From positions 1 through 56,461 of the forward strand of contig JBQTII010000072.1 in assembly GCA_052388275.1 (NCBI GenBank): 56,461 nt of DNA. The letters run 5' to 3'. This stretch comes from JBQTII01 sp052388275. Lineage in GTDB: Bacteria > Actinomycetota > Actinomycetes > Sporichthyales > Sporichthyaceae. Below, piece by piece: positions 40,386 to 48,030 of the stretch. How positions within the stretch are numbered: position 1 is the first letter of the stretch; each line of letters begins with the position of its first letter. The notes beneath the pieces are model-generated. The model made no database searches, was not told where the DNA came from, and saw only the letters and a program-made list of their open reading frames with translations. Made by a program: the position numbers and the translations under genes.

Positions 40386-41391
40386 TGACGCGGTGCGTTG
40401 ATCCGGCAGAGGTCTCTTCGAGCGAAGCCGGCGGCGACATTGACTCGGCAGGCGTGAGCGTCGTCGGCGTCTCAGCGCCTGCCTCCGCAGGCTTGCCCGG
40501 CGCCCTGGCTGCAGACGCGGAATTGGCCCGCGCTCTGTTGCCGGCGATCGCTGCCCTCACCGATTCGGCGGCGTTGAGTCAGCCGGTTATCGTGCATGGT
40601 CGCCTCACGGACCGGGTTGGGCAGCCGATGGCGGGCGCGCAGCTCCTGCTGGGGGCGTGACCTTCCGCCGACGGTTCCAGTGACGGGTCCGGAAGGCGGT
40701 ATCACAGGCGTCCGGCCGGGGTCATCTCGCGCCACTGTCACGCCACCCCCCGGCCGGCGCTATGGCTTCTGGCGACGGTTGTGCTGGTGCTCACGGCTGC
40801 GGCGCTGGTGTCGACTGTCAGTCGACATTGCAACGTGGCGAGGGCGGCGACCTGCGCTCCGTCCCGCGCACAACACCGGCGACCGTCTATACGCTGTTCC
40901 CTCAGGAACCCGGCATCCCCTTCTCGCTGAGCGCGCTGAGCCTGAAGCAGCTAGGTGAGGACGTCGAGATTCTCGATGTCCTGGCGCTGACGTCACCCAA
41001 CGTTGAGTTCCTGGGCACCTTTGCGGTGTGGCCAAGCGACCTGCTCGAGTACGGGGCGGTTGCCTACACCGGCTCAGGTTTTCCGCACAAGAATCAACGC
41101 GTGAACCATCCCGCCATCGGCACCGTGGTGCCCGCCGCAGAGTTCGACTTCGTCCCTCGGTTCCTCGGGACCGCGGCGCCGCTGACCATCACGGCCGGTT
41201 TCCGGATCCGGGAGGGCAGCGTCGGGGCAGTCAACGGCCTGGTGGTCGTCTATCGGCGCGGTGATGACATCGTCCGCGAACATGTCAGGTCTGCTGTGAT
41301 CGCGTGCGTCAAGCCGATGCGCGATTGTGGCTCGCAGGGCGGTGCGGACGAAACCGAGATCTTGCGCGAGCTGGGTCTGGTGGATGGATGA
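40386..41391 (+). pseudogene. Decayed gene(s) for a membrane-anchored or secreted protein
   Basis: An open frame that ends at 40660 closes with VIVHGRLTDRVGQPMAGAQL, like the start of a carboxypeptidase-regulatory-type beta domain. Past that stop the same frame encodes a clear transmembrane helix (WLLATVVLVLTAAALVS, about 40763-40815). The downstream part (from about 40870) is open in a different frame, to a stop at 41391, and looks like a genuine folded domain (VYTLFPQEPGIPFSLSALSL onwards). The simplest reading is one gene broken by a stop and a frameshift. An intact short gene from ATG 40762 cannot be excluded. Confidence 0.45.
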
Positions 41392-41393
41392 GA

Positions 41394-41711
41394 TCAGCGC
41401 AGATCGAGCAAGGTCCGAAGCGATTCGTCGACGCCCCACAGTTCGTCCATGGTCAACATGCCGACCAACTCGCCCAGACGATCCACGTCGACGGCGGCCA
41501 GTTGCTCAGGAAGTACCCGCGTCGTCGTGCCGAGCAAGGCGATCTCGGGCCGGAAGCTGGCGGGCCGAACCGAGGTGGAGGTGGGCGCCACCAGGACAAC
41601 GGATCGTGGCAACAGGGCGTCGGACTGCACGATGACGCCATAGCGTGCGCCTTGTTGTTCGCGGCCGGTGGACCGCAATGGGACGAACCGGAAAACCTCA
41701 CCGCGGCGCAC
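41394..41711 (-). CDS. MazF/PemK-type toxin
   Basis: 105 residues. The N-terminal MRRGEVFRFVPLRSTGREQ, then RYGVIVQSDALL and VVLVAPTSTS, are the usual MazF/PemK fold landmarks; these toxins are mostly mRNA-cleaving endoribonucleases. The GTG start at 41711 overlaps the antitoxin stop by 14 nt, typical of type II pairs. It lies within the segment bracketed by 55-bp repeats. Confidence 0.85.
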   Translation of the reverse strand: MRRGEVFRFVPLRSTGREQQGARYGVIVQSDALLPRSVVLVAPTSTSVRPASFRPEIALLGTTTRVLPEQLAAVDVDRLGELVGMLTMDELWGVDESLRTLLDLR

Positions 41712-41934
41712 GCATCGACTCCATGAAGGTGGACAACTCCAGCATCTGCGCTCGGTCGGCTTCGTCAGCTTCTAAGTCGGCCACTTCGCGGCGCAGTGCC
41801 TCGCGGCGGCCCAGCCGTTCGGCCTCGGCCGTCAGCGCTTGGCGCACGGCCTCGGAGCGGCTCAGGCCGCTGGCCTGCACGACTCCCAGTGCGCGCATCG
41901 CCTCGTCATCGAGGCGGACGGAGATGGTGGCCAT
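41698..41934 (-). CDS. Ribbon-helix-helix antitoxin
   Basis: 78 residues. The N-terminal MATISVRLDDEAMRALGVV and SGLSRSEAVRQAL form a ribbon-helix-helix DNA-binding domain; the acidic C-terminal helix (VADLEADEADRAQMLEL) would bind and neutralise the toxin. It precedes and overlaps the toxin gene and probably represses the pair's promoter. Confidence 0.85.
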   Translation of the reverse strand: MATISVRLDDEAMRALGVVQASGLSRSEAVRQALTAEAERLGRREALRREVADLEADEADRAQMLELSTFMESMRAPR

Positions 41935-41984
41935 ACCCAACGGTAGGACGAAACGTCATACACATCAACCTCAACGCCGCCCGA

Positions 41985-42168
41985 GTTGGGCCCAGGAACT
42001 CCGCGGCTCTCCCGATCGCTCGCCCGTCCTCGCTGATCAGGCGGTACATCGCCTGGAACACGTGGATCTGGCCGCGCCAGATCTCTAGCGTGGCCTCCGA
42101 GCCGGCGGCGCAGATCCGGGCACGCAGGGCCTGTGCGGGATCGAGCAGCTCCCGCCCGCCGGGATCAA
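41985..42168 (-). pseudogene. C-terminal fragment of an alpha/beta-hydrolase (esterase) gene
   Basis: Read leftward, the frame encodes GGRELLDPAQALRARI, then ATLEIWRGQIHVFQAM and a final AAEFLG. This is the characteristic end of acetyl-esterase-type hydrolases, including the catalytic His of the IHVFQ motif. The upstream two thirds, with the Ser and Asp, are missing: the fragment joins directly to the end of cbiX within repeat B. Confidence 0.65.
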
Positions 42169-42212
42169 CGTCAGGCGGCGATGGCCAGCGGTCTCGCCGA
42201 GCCTGCCCGGTG
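42158..42212. repeat. 55-bp direct repeat B, at the cbiX 3' end
   Basis: Covers the last 13 codons and stop of cbiX plus 13 bp downstream. Partner of repeat A (40331-40385), with 4 mismatches. Confidence 0.85.
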
Positions 42213-43049
42213 AGCGATCAACCGAATGAGCTCCGGGCTCGCGTTCAGCGGCGCGGCGATGCTGTCGGCTCCTGCGGCGCGGGCCGCCGCGTGCGCACGG
42301 TCCAGCAGCAGGCCAGGGGCCAGGAACCAGGAGGCGAGATCAACGCGGGTGGCCCCGGCGGTCCGCAGCGCGTCAATGGTTTCGCCCACCCCGCAGCCTG
42401 TCCCGGCCGCGTCCGCGATCCGTACATCTGCGCCCAGCGCACGCCGCCAGCGAAGCACCAGATGGGCTAACGCGGCCTTGGCGCTCACATCGGTCGTGCC
42501 CGCGCACGCCAGGACCAGAGCGCTGCCGGGGCCCGGCCGCCCACCGGCGGCCCATACCGCCCGTAGCGCGGCGGGCAGCAGCGACGGGTCCGGCCCCAGC
42601 ACGGGGGCCAGGTCGACGGCAATTCCCGAGGCGGCGGACCCGTGCGCGAGAGCGGCCGGGATATCGACCCGGGCGTGGAAGGCGCGGCTGAGCAGCATGG
42701 GGACAGCGGTGAGGCGTCCCGTGCCCCCCGCGCTGAGTTCGCGGAACAGCTCGGGCACCCGGGGACCGCTGTGGTCGAGGTAGGCCAGGTGCACGTCGAG
42801 GCCGGGGCAGGCCAGCGCCGTGGCCCGGCGGATGCTCGCCATGGTCGCGGCGTGCCGAGGGTCCCGACTGCCATGCGCCACGAGCACCAACGCCGGGGCG
42901 CGGGCCGGGTCGCCCGCGCCGGGCTCATGAATGAGCTGCGCAGGCCCTCCCATACGCAGGGACGCGGCTTCGGGTGCCTGCACCCGGCGTGGCGTGCGTC
43001 GTAGGTCATTCATGAGCGCCGACGGGGGTAGCGGGTCGTGGGTAATCAC
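42171..43049 (-). CDS. Sirohydrochlorin chelatase, CbiX type
   Basis: Inserts Fe2+ (or Co2+) into sirohydrochlorin. Next to cysI, which needs siroheme, an iron role is likely. The core begins LVLVAHGSRDPRHAATM with the metal-binding His, and a second half has VLACAGTTDVSAKAAL and ADAAGTGCG. GTG 43049 overlaps the cysC stop (GTGA) and is the natural coupled start, but it adds about 52 residues before the core; most of this extension is encoded by a segment with inverted TCATGAATGA ends. An internal ATG near 42956 would shorten it. The 3' end lies in the 55-bp repeat B. Confidence 0.88.
   Translation of the reverse strand: MITHDPLPPSALMNDLRRTPRRVQAPEAASLRMGGPAQLIHEPGAGDPARAPALVLVAHGSRDPRHAATMASIRRATALACPGLDVHLAYLDHSGPRVPELFRELSAGGTGRLTAVPMLLSRAFHARVDIPAALAHGSAASGIAVDLAPVLGPDPSLLPAALRAVWAAGGRPGPGSALVLACAGTTDVSAKAALAHLVLRWRRALGADVRIADAAGTGCGVGETIDALRTAGATRVDLASWFLAPGLLLDRAHAAARAAGADSIAAPLNASPELIRLIAHRAGSARPLAIAA
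42926..43015. repeat. Inverted-repeat segment inside the cbiX 5' end (family P6)
   Basis: GCTCATGAATGAGC-like sequence at about 42928-42941 and GGTCATTCATGAGC at about 43005-43018 face each other across about 65 bp that hold a further hairpin (CGGGTGCCTGCACCCG). The same TCATGA-centred motif forms the direct repeat in the egtA-egtB junction. Confidence 0.6.
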
Positions 43050-43585
43050 AGAAGATTCCGTGCTGTGAGGACGTCCCAGACCGCCTGCACGCTCTCGTCC
43101 AAGGTGCGCCCAGCGGTGTCCAGGCGCAGGTCGGGAGAGGCGGGCTCCTCGTACGGGTCGTCGACGCCCGTCAGACCCGTCAGCCGGCCGGCGCGCTGCT
43201 CGGCGTAGAGGCCCTTGACGTCCCGATCGGAGCAGACCTGCACCGAGGTGGCGATGTGGATTTCGACGTAGGCGGTGCCGGCGGCGTCGTGCCGCGCGCG
43301 GACGAAATCGCGGGCCTCGGCATAGGGCGCGATCACCGGGACCAGGGTGAGCACGCCATTGCGCGAGAGCACCTCCGCGAGGTACCCGATCCGGCGCACG
43401 TTGGCGATCCGGTCTGCTTTGGAGAAACCGAGGTCGGCGGTGAGCACCTGGCGGACCTCGTCGCCGTCCAGGATGTCGACGCGGTGCCCGGCGCCGCGCA
43501 GCCGCACGATCAGCGCCTCAGCGATCGTGGACTTGCCGGCGCCGGACAGGCCGGTCATCCAGATCGTCGCTCCCGTACTCGTCAT
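43046..43585 (-). CDS. cysC: Adenylylsulfate kinase CysC
   Basis: Phosphorylates APS to PAPS. The 179-residue protein has the P-loop WMTGLSGAGKSTIAEAL, VDILDGDEVRQVLTADLGFS and VPVIAPYAEARDFVRA. ATG 43585 overlaps the cysH stop by one base (TGATG); its own stop overlaps the cbiX start (GTGA). Confidence 0.96.
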   Translation of the reverse strand: MTSTGATIWMTGLSGAGKSTIAEALIVRLRGAGHRVDILDGDEVRQVLTADLGFSKADRIANVRRIGYLAEVLSRNGVLTLVPVIAPYAEARDFVRARHDAAGTAYVEIHIATSVQVCSDRDVKGLYAEQRAGRLTGLTGVDDPYEEPASPDLRLDTAGRTLDESVQAVWDVLTARNLL

Positions 43586-44337
43586 CAGTGCAGCCCGCAT
43601 TCGGTCTTGGAGGAGCCCGCCCACCGGCCGGCCCGAGCATTTTCCCCCGGGGCGGTGCGGCGGGTGCACGGGCGGCAGCCGATCGAGTCGTAGCCGTCCT
43701 GCAGCAACGGGTTCTCCAGGATCTGATGCTGCGCCACGTAGTCGTCCACGTCGGCCTGCGTCCAGCGCGCGATCGGCGCGATCTTGACCTTGCCGCGGTT
43801 GGCATCCCAGGCGACCACGGGGGTCTGCGCCCGGGAGGGGGCCTCATCGCGGCGCAGGCCGGTGATCCAGGCGTCGTAGTCGCGCATCGCGTTGTTCAGC
43901 GGGGCGACCTTGCGCAGCGCGCAGCAGCGGTCCGGGTCACTGGCCCACAGGTCCTTGCCGAGCGCGGCGTCCTGCTGGGCGACGCTCATCGTGGGAGCGA
44001 TGTCGATGACGTTGACGTCGTAGACCGCGGCCACCGCGTCGCGGGTGCCGATGGTCTCGGCGAAGTGGTAGCCGGTGTTCAGAAATAACACATCCACGCC
44101 GGGCTTGACGGTGCTGACCAGGTGCGCCACCACCGCATCGGCCATCGACGCGGTGACGGCGACCCGCTCCCCAAAGTTCTCCGCGGCCCAGCGCACGATC
44201 TCGATGGCGGTGGCGTCCTCGAGTTCGAGCCCGGCCTTGGTCGCCAGGCGCTCGGTCTCTTCGGCCCATCGCGCGTCGCGCCGACGGACGTGGGTGACCC
44301 CCGCGAGCGGCAAGGGAACCGCCTCGGTCAGGCTCAT
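43585..44337 (-). CDS. cysH: APS (adenylylsulfate) reductase CysH
   Basis: Reduces APS to sulfite. The 250-residue protein has the nucleotide loop VTASMADAVVAHLVS, and the Cys pairs RCCALRK and GCRPCTRR that ligate a [4Fe-4S] cluster, which marks the APS-using type. The C-terminal KTECGLH holds the catalytic Cys. The ATG at 44337 overlaps the stop of a 28-codon mini-ORF whose end carries the GAGG ribosome site for cysH. Confidence 0.96.
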   Translation of the reverse strand: MSLTEAVPLPLAGVTHVRRRDARWAEETERLATKAGLELEDATAIEIVRWAAENFGERVAVTASMADAVVAHLVSTVKPGVDVLFLNTGYHFAETIGTRDAVAAVYDVNVIDIAPTMSVAQQDAALGKDLWASDPDRCCALRKVAPLNNAMRDYDAWITGLRRDEAPSRAQTPVVAWDANRGKVKIAPIARWTQADVDDYVAQHQILENPLLQDGYDSIGCRPCTRRTAPGENARAGRWAGSSKTECGLH

Positions 44338-44420
44338 GCGGCCACCTCGCCACGGCCGAACGGCACAGTCCTCGCGAGGTGACCGCCAGTGTTCATGATG
44401 AACTCGCTGCGCTCGCTCAT
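44334..44420 (-). CDS. MSERSE-type mini-ORF before cysH (28 aa)
   Basis: Starts MSERSEFIMNTGGHLART. Its ATG overlaps the stop of the zinc-ribbon gene (ATGA), with GGAGG upstream, and its stop overlaps the cysH start (ATGA). It resembles the mini-ORFs at 44560-44637 and 46739-46816. Translation is plausible but unproven; a repeat kept open for coupling is equally possible. Confidence 0.5.
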   Translation of the reverse strand: MSERSEFIMNTGGHLARTVPFGRGEVAA

Positions 44421-44563
44421 ATACCGCTCACCTCCAATCCCAGGAACTTCACCGCGAACGCCCGCCGGCAACTCGCGCACAGCCACTGCCCGTGGGTCTC
44501 CAGCGGCCGCAGGTCCTCGGACGCGCAATACGGGCAGTGAAACGGAACCGCTCGCTCGCTCAT
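44417..44563 (-). CDS. Small zinc-ribbon protein of the sulfate assimilation operon (48 aa)
   Basis: Sequence features: FHCPYCASEDLRP, then WLCASCRRAFAVKFLG. The four cysteines (Cys10, 13, 29, 32) in two CxxC pairs predict one zinc. A small protein of this kind between sulfite reductase and cysH is known, as I recall, in Streptomyces. The role is unknown; an accessory to APS or sulfite reductase is a fair guess. Its ATG overlaps the stop of the preceding mini-ORF and its stop overlaps the next one. Confidence 0.8.
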   Translation of the reverse strand: MSERAVPFHCPYCASEDLRPLETHGQWLCASCRRAFAVKFLGLEVSGI

Positions 44564-44637
44564 CGGGTCACCGCCACGGACTGCGTCCTCGCGGGGCCCC
44601 GAACAGTGCCCATGACGAGCTCGCTGCGCTCACTCAT
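44560..44637 (-). CDS. MSERSE-type mini-ORF after cysI (25 aa)
   Basis: Starts MSERSELVMGT and continues GPARTQSVAVTR. It begins 18 nt after the cysI stop with GAGG upstream and ends overlapping the zinc-ribbon start (ATGA). It aligns without gaps to the 25-codon ORF at 46739-46816 (about 62 of 78 bases equal), including 24 identical bases at 44575-44598. Confidence 0.5.
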   Translation of the reverse strand: MSERSELVMGTVRGPARTQSVAVTR

Positions 44638-44655
44638 TCCTGCCTCACCGGGCAA

Positions 44656-46341
44656 CTACGCCAGGTCGGCTTCGTCGGCGCGCACGACCCAGGCAGCGAA
44701 TCGCTCACCCTCGGCGCGCTGGGCCAGGAACCGGCGCAGCACCCGCTCGACGTAGTCGTCCAGGGCGGCCGAGGTGACTTTGAGGCCGCGCAGTTTGCGC
44801 CCGAACCCCGCCGCCACCCCGAGCGAGCCGCCCAGGTGAACCTGGAAGCCCTCGACGGGAATTCCGTCGGCGTCGGGCACCAGCATGCCCTTGAGGCCGA
44901 TGTCCGCGATCTGAAAGCGGGCGCACGCGTTCGGGCAGCCGTTCATGTTGATCGTCAGCGGATCGCTGAACTCCGGCAGGCGCCGTTCCATCTCCGCGAT
45001 GAGCGCCCCGGCCCGGCCCTTGGTCTCGACGATCGCGAGCTTGCAGTACTCGATCCCGGTGCACGCCATGGTCTGGCGGCGGAACGGGCTCGGGCGCACC
45101 GCCAGTTCCAGACTCTCCAGACCCTCGACGAGGTGCTCGACCTTGTCTTGCGGCACGTCGAGGATGAGCATCTTCTGTTCCGCTGTCAGCCGCACGCGCC
45201 CGCTGCCGTGCTCGGTGGCCAGATCGCCGATCTTGGCCAGCAGCGATCCGGAGAGCCGTCCGACCACGGGGGCGAACCCGACGTAGAAGTTCCCGTCCTT
45301 CTGCTTGTTCACCCCGAGGTGATCGCGCACACCCGGACCCGGCTCGGCGGGGGCGGGCCCGTCGATCAGGGTGCGGTGCAGGTACTCGGTTTCCAGCACC
45401 TGGCGGAACTTCGCCGCGCCCCAGTCGGCGACGAGAAACTTCAGCCGCGCCCGGTTGCGCAGGCGGCGGTATCCGTAGTCGCGGAAGATCGAGATGATCC
45501 CGGCCCAGACCTCGGGAACCTCCTCGAGCGGCACCCAGGCACCCAGGCGCTGCGCCAGCATCGGGTTGGTCGAGAGCCCGCCGCCGACCCACACGTCGAA
45601 TCCGGGGCCATGGGTGGGGTGCACCACACCGACGAAGGAGAGGTCGTTGATCTCGTGCGCGACGTCCATCGCGGGGGAGCCGGAGACCGCGGATTTGAAC
45701 TTGCGGGGCAGGTTGGAGAACTCGGGGGAGCCGACCCAGCGGCGCACGATCTCGGTGATCGCCGGGGTGCCATCAATGATCTCGTCGGCGGCGATCCCGG
45801 CCACCGGCGAACCGAGTACCACCCGCGGGCAGTCCCCGCACGCCTCTACCGAAGTGAGACCGACGGCCTCGATGCGTTCCCAGATCGCGGGGACGTCCTC
45901 GATGCGCACCCAGTGCAACTGGATGTTCTGACGGTCGGTCACATCGGCGGTGTCTCGGGCGTAGAGCGTGGACACCTCGGCGATGGCGCGCAGTTGCTCC
46001 CCGGACAGCTGCCCGCCGTCCGAGCGGATGCGCATCATGAAGTACTTGTCGTCGAGTTCGTTCGGATCCAGGATCGCGGTCTGCCCACCGCTGATCCCGG
46101 GCTTGCGCTGGGTGTAGATGCCCATCCAGCGCATCCGGCCACGCAGGTCCTCACCGGGGATCGAATCGAACCCCGTGTACTGGTAGGTGTCGATGATCCG
46201 GGCGCGCACGTTGAGGGCGTCGTCGTCGAGCTTGAACGCCTCGTTGGCGTTGAGTGGCTCGCGCTGGCCCAGGGCCCACTGACCCGTCGGTTTGGCGGCG
46301 GCTTTGCCGGGCGCGGCAGAAGTCGTCTGGGTGGCTGTCAT
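44656..46341 (-). CDS. Ferredoxin-dependent assimilatory sulfite reductase
   Basis: Reduces sulfite to sulfide with siroheme and a [4Fe-4S] cluster. The 561-residue protein has two ferredoxin-like half domains and the cluster/siroheme cysteines in MACTGIEYCKLA and NGCPNACARFQ. It is of the NirA/Sir type; operon context favours sulfite over nitrite. ATG 46341 has GAAGGA upstream; GTG 46359 is a weaker alternative. A Cys-ending leader peptide lies 119 nt upstream. It starts the operon cysI - mini-ORF - zinc ribbon - mini-ORF - cysH - cysC - cbiX. Confidence 0.94.
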   Translation of the reverse strand: MTATQTTSAAPGKAAAKPTGQWALGQREPLNANEAFKLDDDALNVRARIIDTYQYTGFDSIPGEDLRGRMRWMGIYTQRKPGISGGQTAILDPNELDDKYFMMRIRSDGGQLSGEQLRAIAEVSTLYARDTADVTDRQNIQLHWVRIEDVPAIWERIEAVGLTSVEACGDCPRVVLGSPVAGIAADEIIDGTPAITEIVRRWVGSPEFSNLPRKFKSAVSGSPAMDVAHEINDLSFVGVVHPTHGPGFDVWVGGGLSTNPMLAQRLGAWVPLEEVPEVWAGIISIFRDYGYRRLRNRARLKFLVADWGAAKFRQVLETEYLHRTLIDGPAPAEPGPGVRDHLGVNKQKDGNFYVGFAPVVGRLSGSLLAKIGDLATEHGSGRVRLTAEQKMLILDVPQDKVEHLVEGLESLELAVRPSPFRRQTMACTGIEYCKLAIVETKGRAGALIAEMERRLPEFSDPLTINMNGCPNACARFQIADIGLKGMLVPDADGIPVEGFQVHLGGSLGVAAGFGRKLRGLKVTSAALDDYVERVLRRFLAQRAEGERFAAWVVRADEADLA

Positions 46342-46738
46342 GGCGATGGCGTCCTTCACGGTGGGCGAAGGCGCGCGGGCGGTCCGGACGGCCCGACATA
46401 GTCGTCAGACGGGGACCAAGGAGGCCGGCGCGCCCCGCGGAGAGCTGGGGCGGTGGGTTCTCAGCCGGCCAGACAGGACATCGTGCAGACGCGACCGAGG
46501 TCGATGTGCCGACGCTCGATGAGGGCGATCTGGACGAGGTTCACCAGCCCAGAGTGACACGACTTCGGCGCTTCGTCCACGCGGGGGAGGGATCCGGCCG
46601 AAGGCGTGGCGGAGGTCACGCCGCGGGTGTTTGCGCAGGTGTACGGACATCTGCGAGCGCTGCTGCGCGAAGCGACCGGGGTCCGACGCGCCCGCGCAGG
46701 GCCAGCGCTGGGGGTAGGCGGGTGACTACCGTAGGCCT
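46342..46738. other. Divergent control region, sulfite reductase / yihY
   Basis: 397 bp holding the leftward cys-operon promoter and leader peptide (46461-46544). Apart from the leader peptide I see no convincing gene; promoter boxes cannot be assigned with confidence. Confidence 0.6.
46461..46544 (-). CDS. Cys-containing leader peptide of the cys operon (27 aa)
   Basis: Begins VNLVQIALIERRHIDLGR and ends VCTMSCLAG. The RRHxDL core followed by Ser and Cys near the end is the pattern of the putative leader peptides annotated upstream of sulfur-assimilation genes in actinomycetes. Ribosome stalling at the Cys codons when cysteine is short would be the likely signal. The GTG start at 46544 is uncertain, since no strong ribosome site is visible. 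Confidence 0.65.
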   Translation of the reverse strand: MNLVQIALIERRHIDLGRVCTMSCLAG

Positions 46739-46816
46739 ATGAGCGAGCGCGGCGAGGTCATCAGGTGCGCTGATGGCGGCCCCGCGAGGACGCAGTCCGT
46801 GACGGTTCCGCCGTGA
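46739..46816 (+). CDS. MSERSE-type mini-ORF before yihY (25 aa)
   Basis: Starts MSERGEVIRCADG and continues GPARTQSVTVPP. Its TGA overlaps the yihY GTG (GTGA). Same length and layout as the mini-ORF at 44560-44637 on the other strand 2.1 kb away. The ribosome site is weak. Confidence 0.45.
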   Translation: MSERGEVIRCADGGPARTQSVTVPP

Positions 46817-47883
46817 CCGGTCGCGAAAGCTCGCAGGGACCGCGCTCGCGCGGGGTCCTTCGGAAGGTCCGCAACGGGTGGGCGTTGACCAAGTCGACGT
46901 TCTCGATCTGCCTGCGCCATCGAGTGACGGGTCTGGCCGCGGAGATCGGCTTCTTCGCGATCCTGTCCTTGCCCCCGCTGATCTTGGGGCTGGTGGGCAC
47001 CCTCGGCTACTTCGCCGACGTCATCGGCCCGGACACCGTCGAGCAGGTCCGCAGCGAGATCATCGAGCTCTCCCGAAACGCGCTCTCCGACGAGGCCGTG
47101 GCCGAGGTGATCATCCCGACGCTCAACGACGTCCTCGACGGCGGACGGATCGACATCGTCTCCCTCGGTTTCCTGCTGGCCCTGTGGTCCGGGTCCCGGG
47201 CGCTCAACGTCATCATCGACACCATCGCGATCATGTACGGCCTCGGCGGGCACCGGGGCATCATCGCCACCCGGGCGCTGTCCTTCTCCCTCTACATCGT
47301 CGGCCTGATGATCGGCATCGTGCTGGCGCCCCGGGTGTTGGCCGGGCCCTCTCTGGTGTCCGAGGCGCTGCCGGACGGTATGGGCTGGATCATGGCGCTG
47401 TACTGGCCCGTCGTCACGGTGCTGACGGTGGCCTCGCTGACGACGTTGTTCTGGATCAGCGTTCCGGTGCCGAACTCGTGGTGGAGGTGCACCCCGGGCG
47501 CTGCATTGACGCTGGCGGGCTGGATGAGCGGGAGCTACGCCGTGCGCCAGATCATCGACTGGTCGGTCGGCAGCACGTCGATCTACGGCCCGTTGGCGGC
47601 CTCGATCGTGGTGTTGATCTGGTTGTACGTGCTGGCGATCGCGATGCTGATCGGCGCGGCGTTCAACGCCGCCATCGACCGGCGCTGGCCCCAGCGCCAC
47701 GACGACCACACCCTGGACGGGATTCCGGTCATCCGGGTCGCGCGCCCGGCCCCGCCCCTCGCCGCGCCGGTGGCGCCTTCGCCGGAGAAGACCTGGGCGA
47801 GCGAGCCGGCGGCGCGCCCTAGTGTCGGCCTCGGGCGCCCGGCTCGGGTCTCCGATGCCACCGGAACTGCAGGTGAGGGGTGA
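46813..47883 (+). CDS. YihY/BrkB family inner-membrane protein
   Basis: 356 residues with about six transmembrane helices, for example FFAILSLPPLILGLVGTLGY, SFSLYIVGLMIGIVLAP and ASIVVLIWLYVLAIAMLIG, and the family hallmark YGPLAASIVVLIWLY near the C-terminal third. The tail (from about 300) is a Pro/Ala-rich cytoplasmic extension. Family function is not settled; an inner-membrane transport role has been proposed. The GTG start overlaps a mini-ORF, so coupling is predicted. Confidence 0.88.
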   Translation: MTGRESSQGPRSRGVLRKVRNGWALTKSTFSICLRHRVTGLAAEIGFFAILSLPPLILGLVGTLGYFADVIGPDTVEQVRSEIIELSRNALSDEAVAEVIIPTLNDVLDGGRIDIVSLGFLLALWSGSRALNVIIDTIAIMYGLGGHRGIIATRALSFSLYIVGLMIGIVLAPRVLAGPSLVSEALPDGMGWIMALYWPVVTVLTVASLTTLFWISVPVPNSWWRCTPGAALTLAGWMSGSYAVRQIIDWSVGSTSIYGPLAASIVVLIWLYVLAIAMLIGAAFNAAIDRRWPQRHDDHTLDGIPVIRVARPAPPLAAPVAPSPEKTWASEPAARPSVGLGRPARVSDATGTAGEG

Positions 47884-48030
47884 TGGCGGGCCTGTCCGCC
47901 GACCGCCCGGCCCCGAATGCCGTGCAAGCAGGCGGCGCCGCCGTCGTCTGCGATTCGTAAGGGCGCGCTGGTCCCCGCTGCGCCGGATGAACGCGCATGC
48001 TGGACGCAGGTCAGGATGGAAGGCAGGACG

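Noticed and set aside
40313..40660. Independent 115-codon gene
   Set aside because: It begins inside repeat A, has low-complexity Ala/Ser/Val content, and only its last 25 codons look protein-like; treated as part of the decayed gene.
44389..46401. Rightward open frame of about 670 codons across the sulfite reductase gene
   Set aside because: Antisense to a gene with intact cluster motifs; composition is that of a shadow frame.
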